Assembly (NCBI RefSeq): GCF_001905445.1 | Contig: NZ_LIVQ01000001.1 | Location: 868,001 to 932,000 of the forward strand | From: Streptomyces sp. CB00455 | Lineage (GTDB): Bacteria; Actinomycetota; Actinomycetes; Streptomycetales; Streptomycetaceae | Reading direction: 5' to 3' | DNA: 64,000 bases | Shown here: positions 63,431-64,000 of the stretch, piece after piece | Numbering within the stretch: position 1 is the stretch's first letter | Layout: each line of letters starts with the position of its first letter | The notes under the pieces: model-generated | Databases searched by the model: none | What the model saw: the letters and a program-made list of their open reading frames with translations, nothing else | Told to the model about the DNA's origin: nothing | Program-made: the position numbers and the translations under genes

Positions 63431-64000
63431 ATGGCCGCGTCCGCGCGCTCGCGCTCGTCACATCCGTCGTCGGCAGGCGGCGCCCGCGGGTCCGGCCCGG
63501 GCGGCGCCCCGGCCGGGGCGCCGCGCGGCCGGGGCGTGCTCGAAGGGGCCTTCGCCGTGCTGGAGGCGCTGCGCCGGCAGGGCGACGAGGCCGGAGTGAC
63601 CGAACTCGCCCTCGCCTGCGGGGTTCCCAAGGCGACCGTGCACCGGCTGCTCGACCAGCTGGTGGCCCTCGGCGCCGTCGAACGCCACGGGGCACGCTAC
63701 CGGTTGGGCGCGCAGCTCTACCGGATCGGCCAGGCCTGGCAGCCCCACCCCGGGCTGCGCGCAGCCGCCCGGCTGCCATTGCACCGGTTGCGGGCGGCGA
63801 CGGGGGCCAGTGTGGTCCTGACGGTGCTCCACGACACGGCGCTCGACGACACGGTGGCCCTGACGGTGAGTTCGGTTCCGGGCGCCCTGGAGCCCGTGCT
63901 CCCCGTCCGCAACGGGACCGGCTTCCGCCTGGACACGGCCGTCGGACGGGCCCTGCGCGGCCCCCGGCGGTCCGGGGCCGTGCTCGACCGGGAGGACGTG
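63431..64000 (+). CDS. IclR-family regulator, 3' part missing (window edge)
   Basis: First 190 codons of an IclR-type regulator. After a Ser/Gly/Pro-rich N-terminus (1-34) comes the winged helix-turn-helix (about 36-95): VLEGAFAVLEALRRQGDEAG, VTELALACGVPKATVHRLLD, ALGAVERHGARYRLGAQLYR. The start of the effector-binding domain follows (LRAAARLPLHRLRAATGASV). The frame is open to the last base. The ATG at 63431 has GGGGGG 4-9 bases upstream. Confidence 0.88.
   Translation, partial: MAASARSRSSHPSSAGGARGSGPGGAPAGAPRGRGVLEGAFAVLEALRRQGDEAGVTELALACGVPKATVHRLLDQLVALGAVERHGARYRLGAQLYRIGQAWQPHPGLRAAARLPLHRLRAATGASVVLTVLHDTALDDTVALTVSSVPGALEPVLPVRNGTGFRLDTAVGRALRGPRRSGAVLDREDV

Overview
The window is high-GC DNA with the codon use, ribosome-binding sites (AAGGAG/GGAGG), GTG starts and gene families of a Streptomyces chromosome. 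Family markers are DUF397 with a DUF5753 XRE regulator, SpoIIE-type phosphatases with HATPase domains, a class F sortase, LysX, DUF4239, DUF1996 and a COG4315-type 'SCO0930' lipoprotein. It holds about 54 supported protein genes and two clear gene remnants. I saw no rRNA, tRNA, CRISPR array or complete insertion sequence.

Layout. (1) 0-5 kb: partial lipoprotein gene, then succinate dehydrogenase sdhC-sdhA-sdhB facing a divergent LysR regulator. (2) 5-10.3 kb: TetR/FAD-monooxygenase pair; a PAS-GGDEF-EAL cyclic-di-GMP enzyme translationally coupled to a DUF574-type methyltransferase. (3) 10.5-20.7 kb, cell-envelope stretch: His/Pro-rich surface protein, DUF4239 membrane protein, two convergent related surface proteins with identical tail architecture, class F sortase, polysaccharide deacetylase, bifunctional LysX, universal stress protein and CapA-like lipoprotein. 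(4) 21-31.4 kb: orphan ECF sigma factor, Fpg/Nei glycosylase, SpoIIE-type phosphatase, DUF6777 lipoprotein, and a YndJ-DUF1990-lipase maturation factor operon behind a promoter with two palindromic operators. (5) 31.5-40.1 kb: 57-residue peptide gene, atypical SDR, EamA-like transporter overlapping an LysM/M23 hydrolase, gnd, and a panD-GNAT-racemase operon. (6) 40.2-46.6 kb, accessory stretch: scars of an RHS toxin and of a type ISP restriction enzyme, an immunity-like gene, a MerR/sliding-clamp fusion behind a textbook MerR promoter, an unknown 437-residue helical protein, and an XRE/DUF397/anti-sigma-like ATPase module. (7) 46.9-51.1 kb: two divergent SpoIIE-type phosphatases. (8) 51.2-57 kb: orphan binding lipoprotein, DUF4142-DUF1996 pair, PucR regulator. 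(9) 57.4-64 kb: ferric-reductase-like membrane protein, NuoF-like/ferredoxin fusion and lipoproteins that look like one electron-transfer unit; secreted TAP-like peptidase; start of an IclR regulator.

Best leads for new biology: the shared GGIGGS tail of the two surface proteins next to the class F sortase (a candidate sorting signal); the MerR/beta-clamp fusion with its own 19-bp-spacer promoter; the predicted trans-membrane redox unit at 57.4-61.4 kb; the panD-GNAT pair; the 57-residue peptide; and the helical protein beside two decayed conflict systems. Functions are inferred from motifs read by eye; no database or structure search was run.
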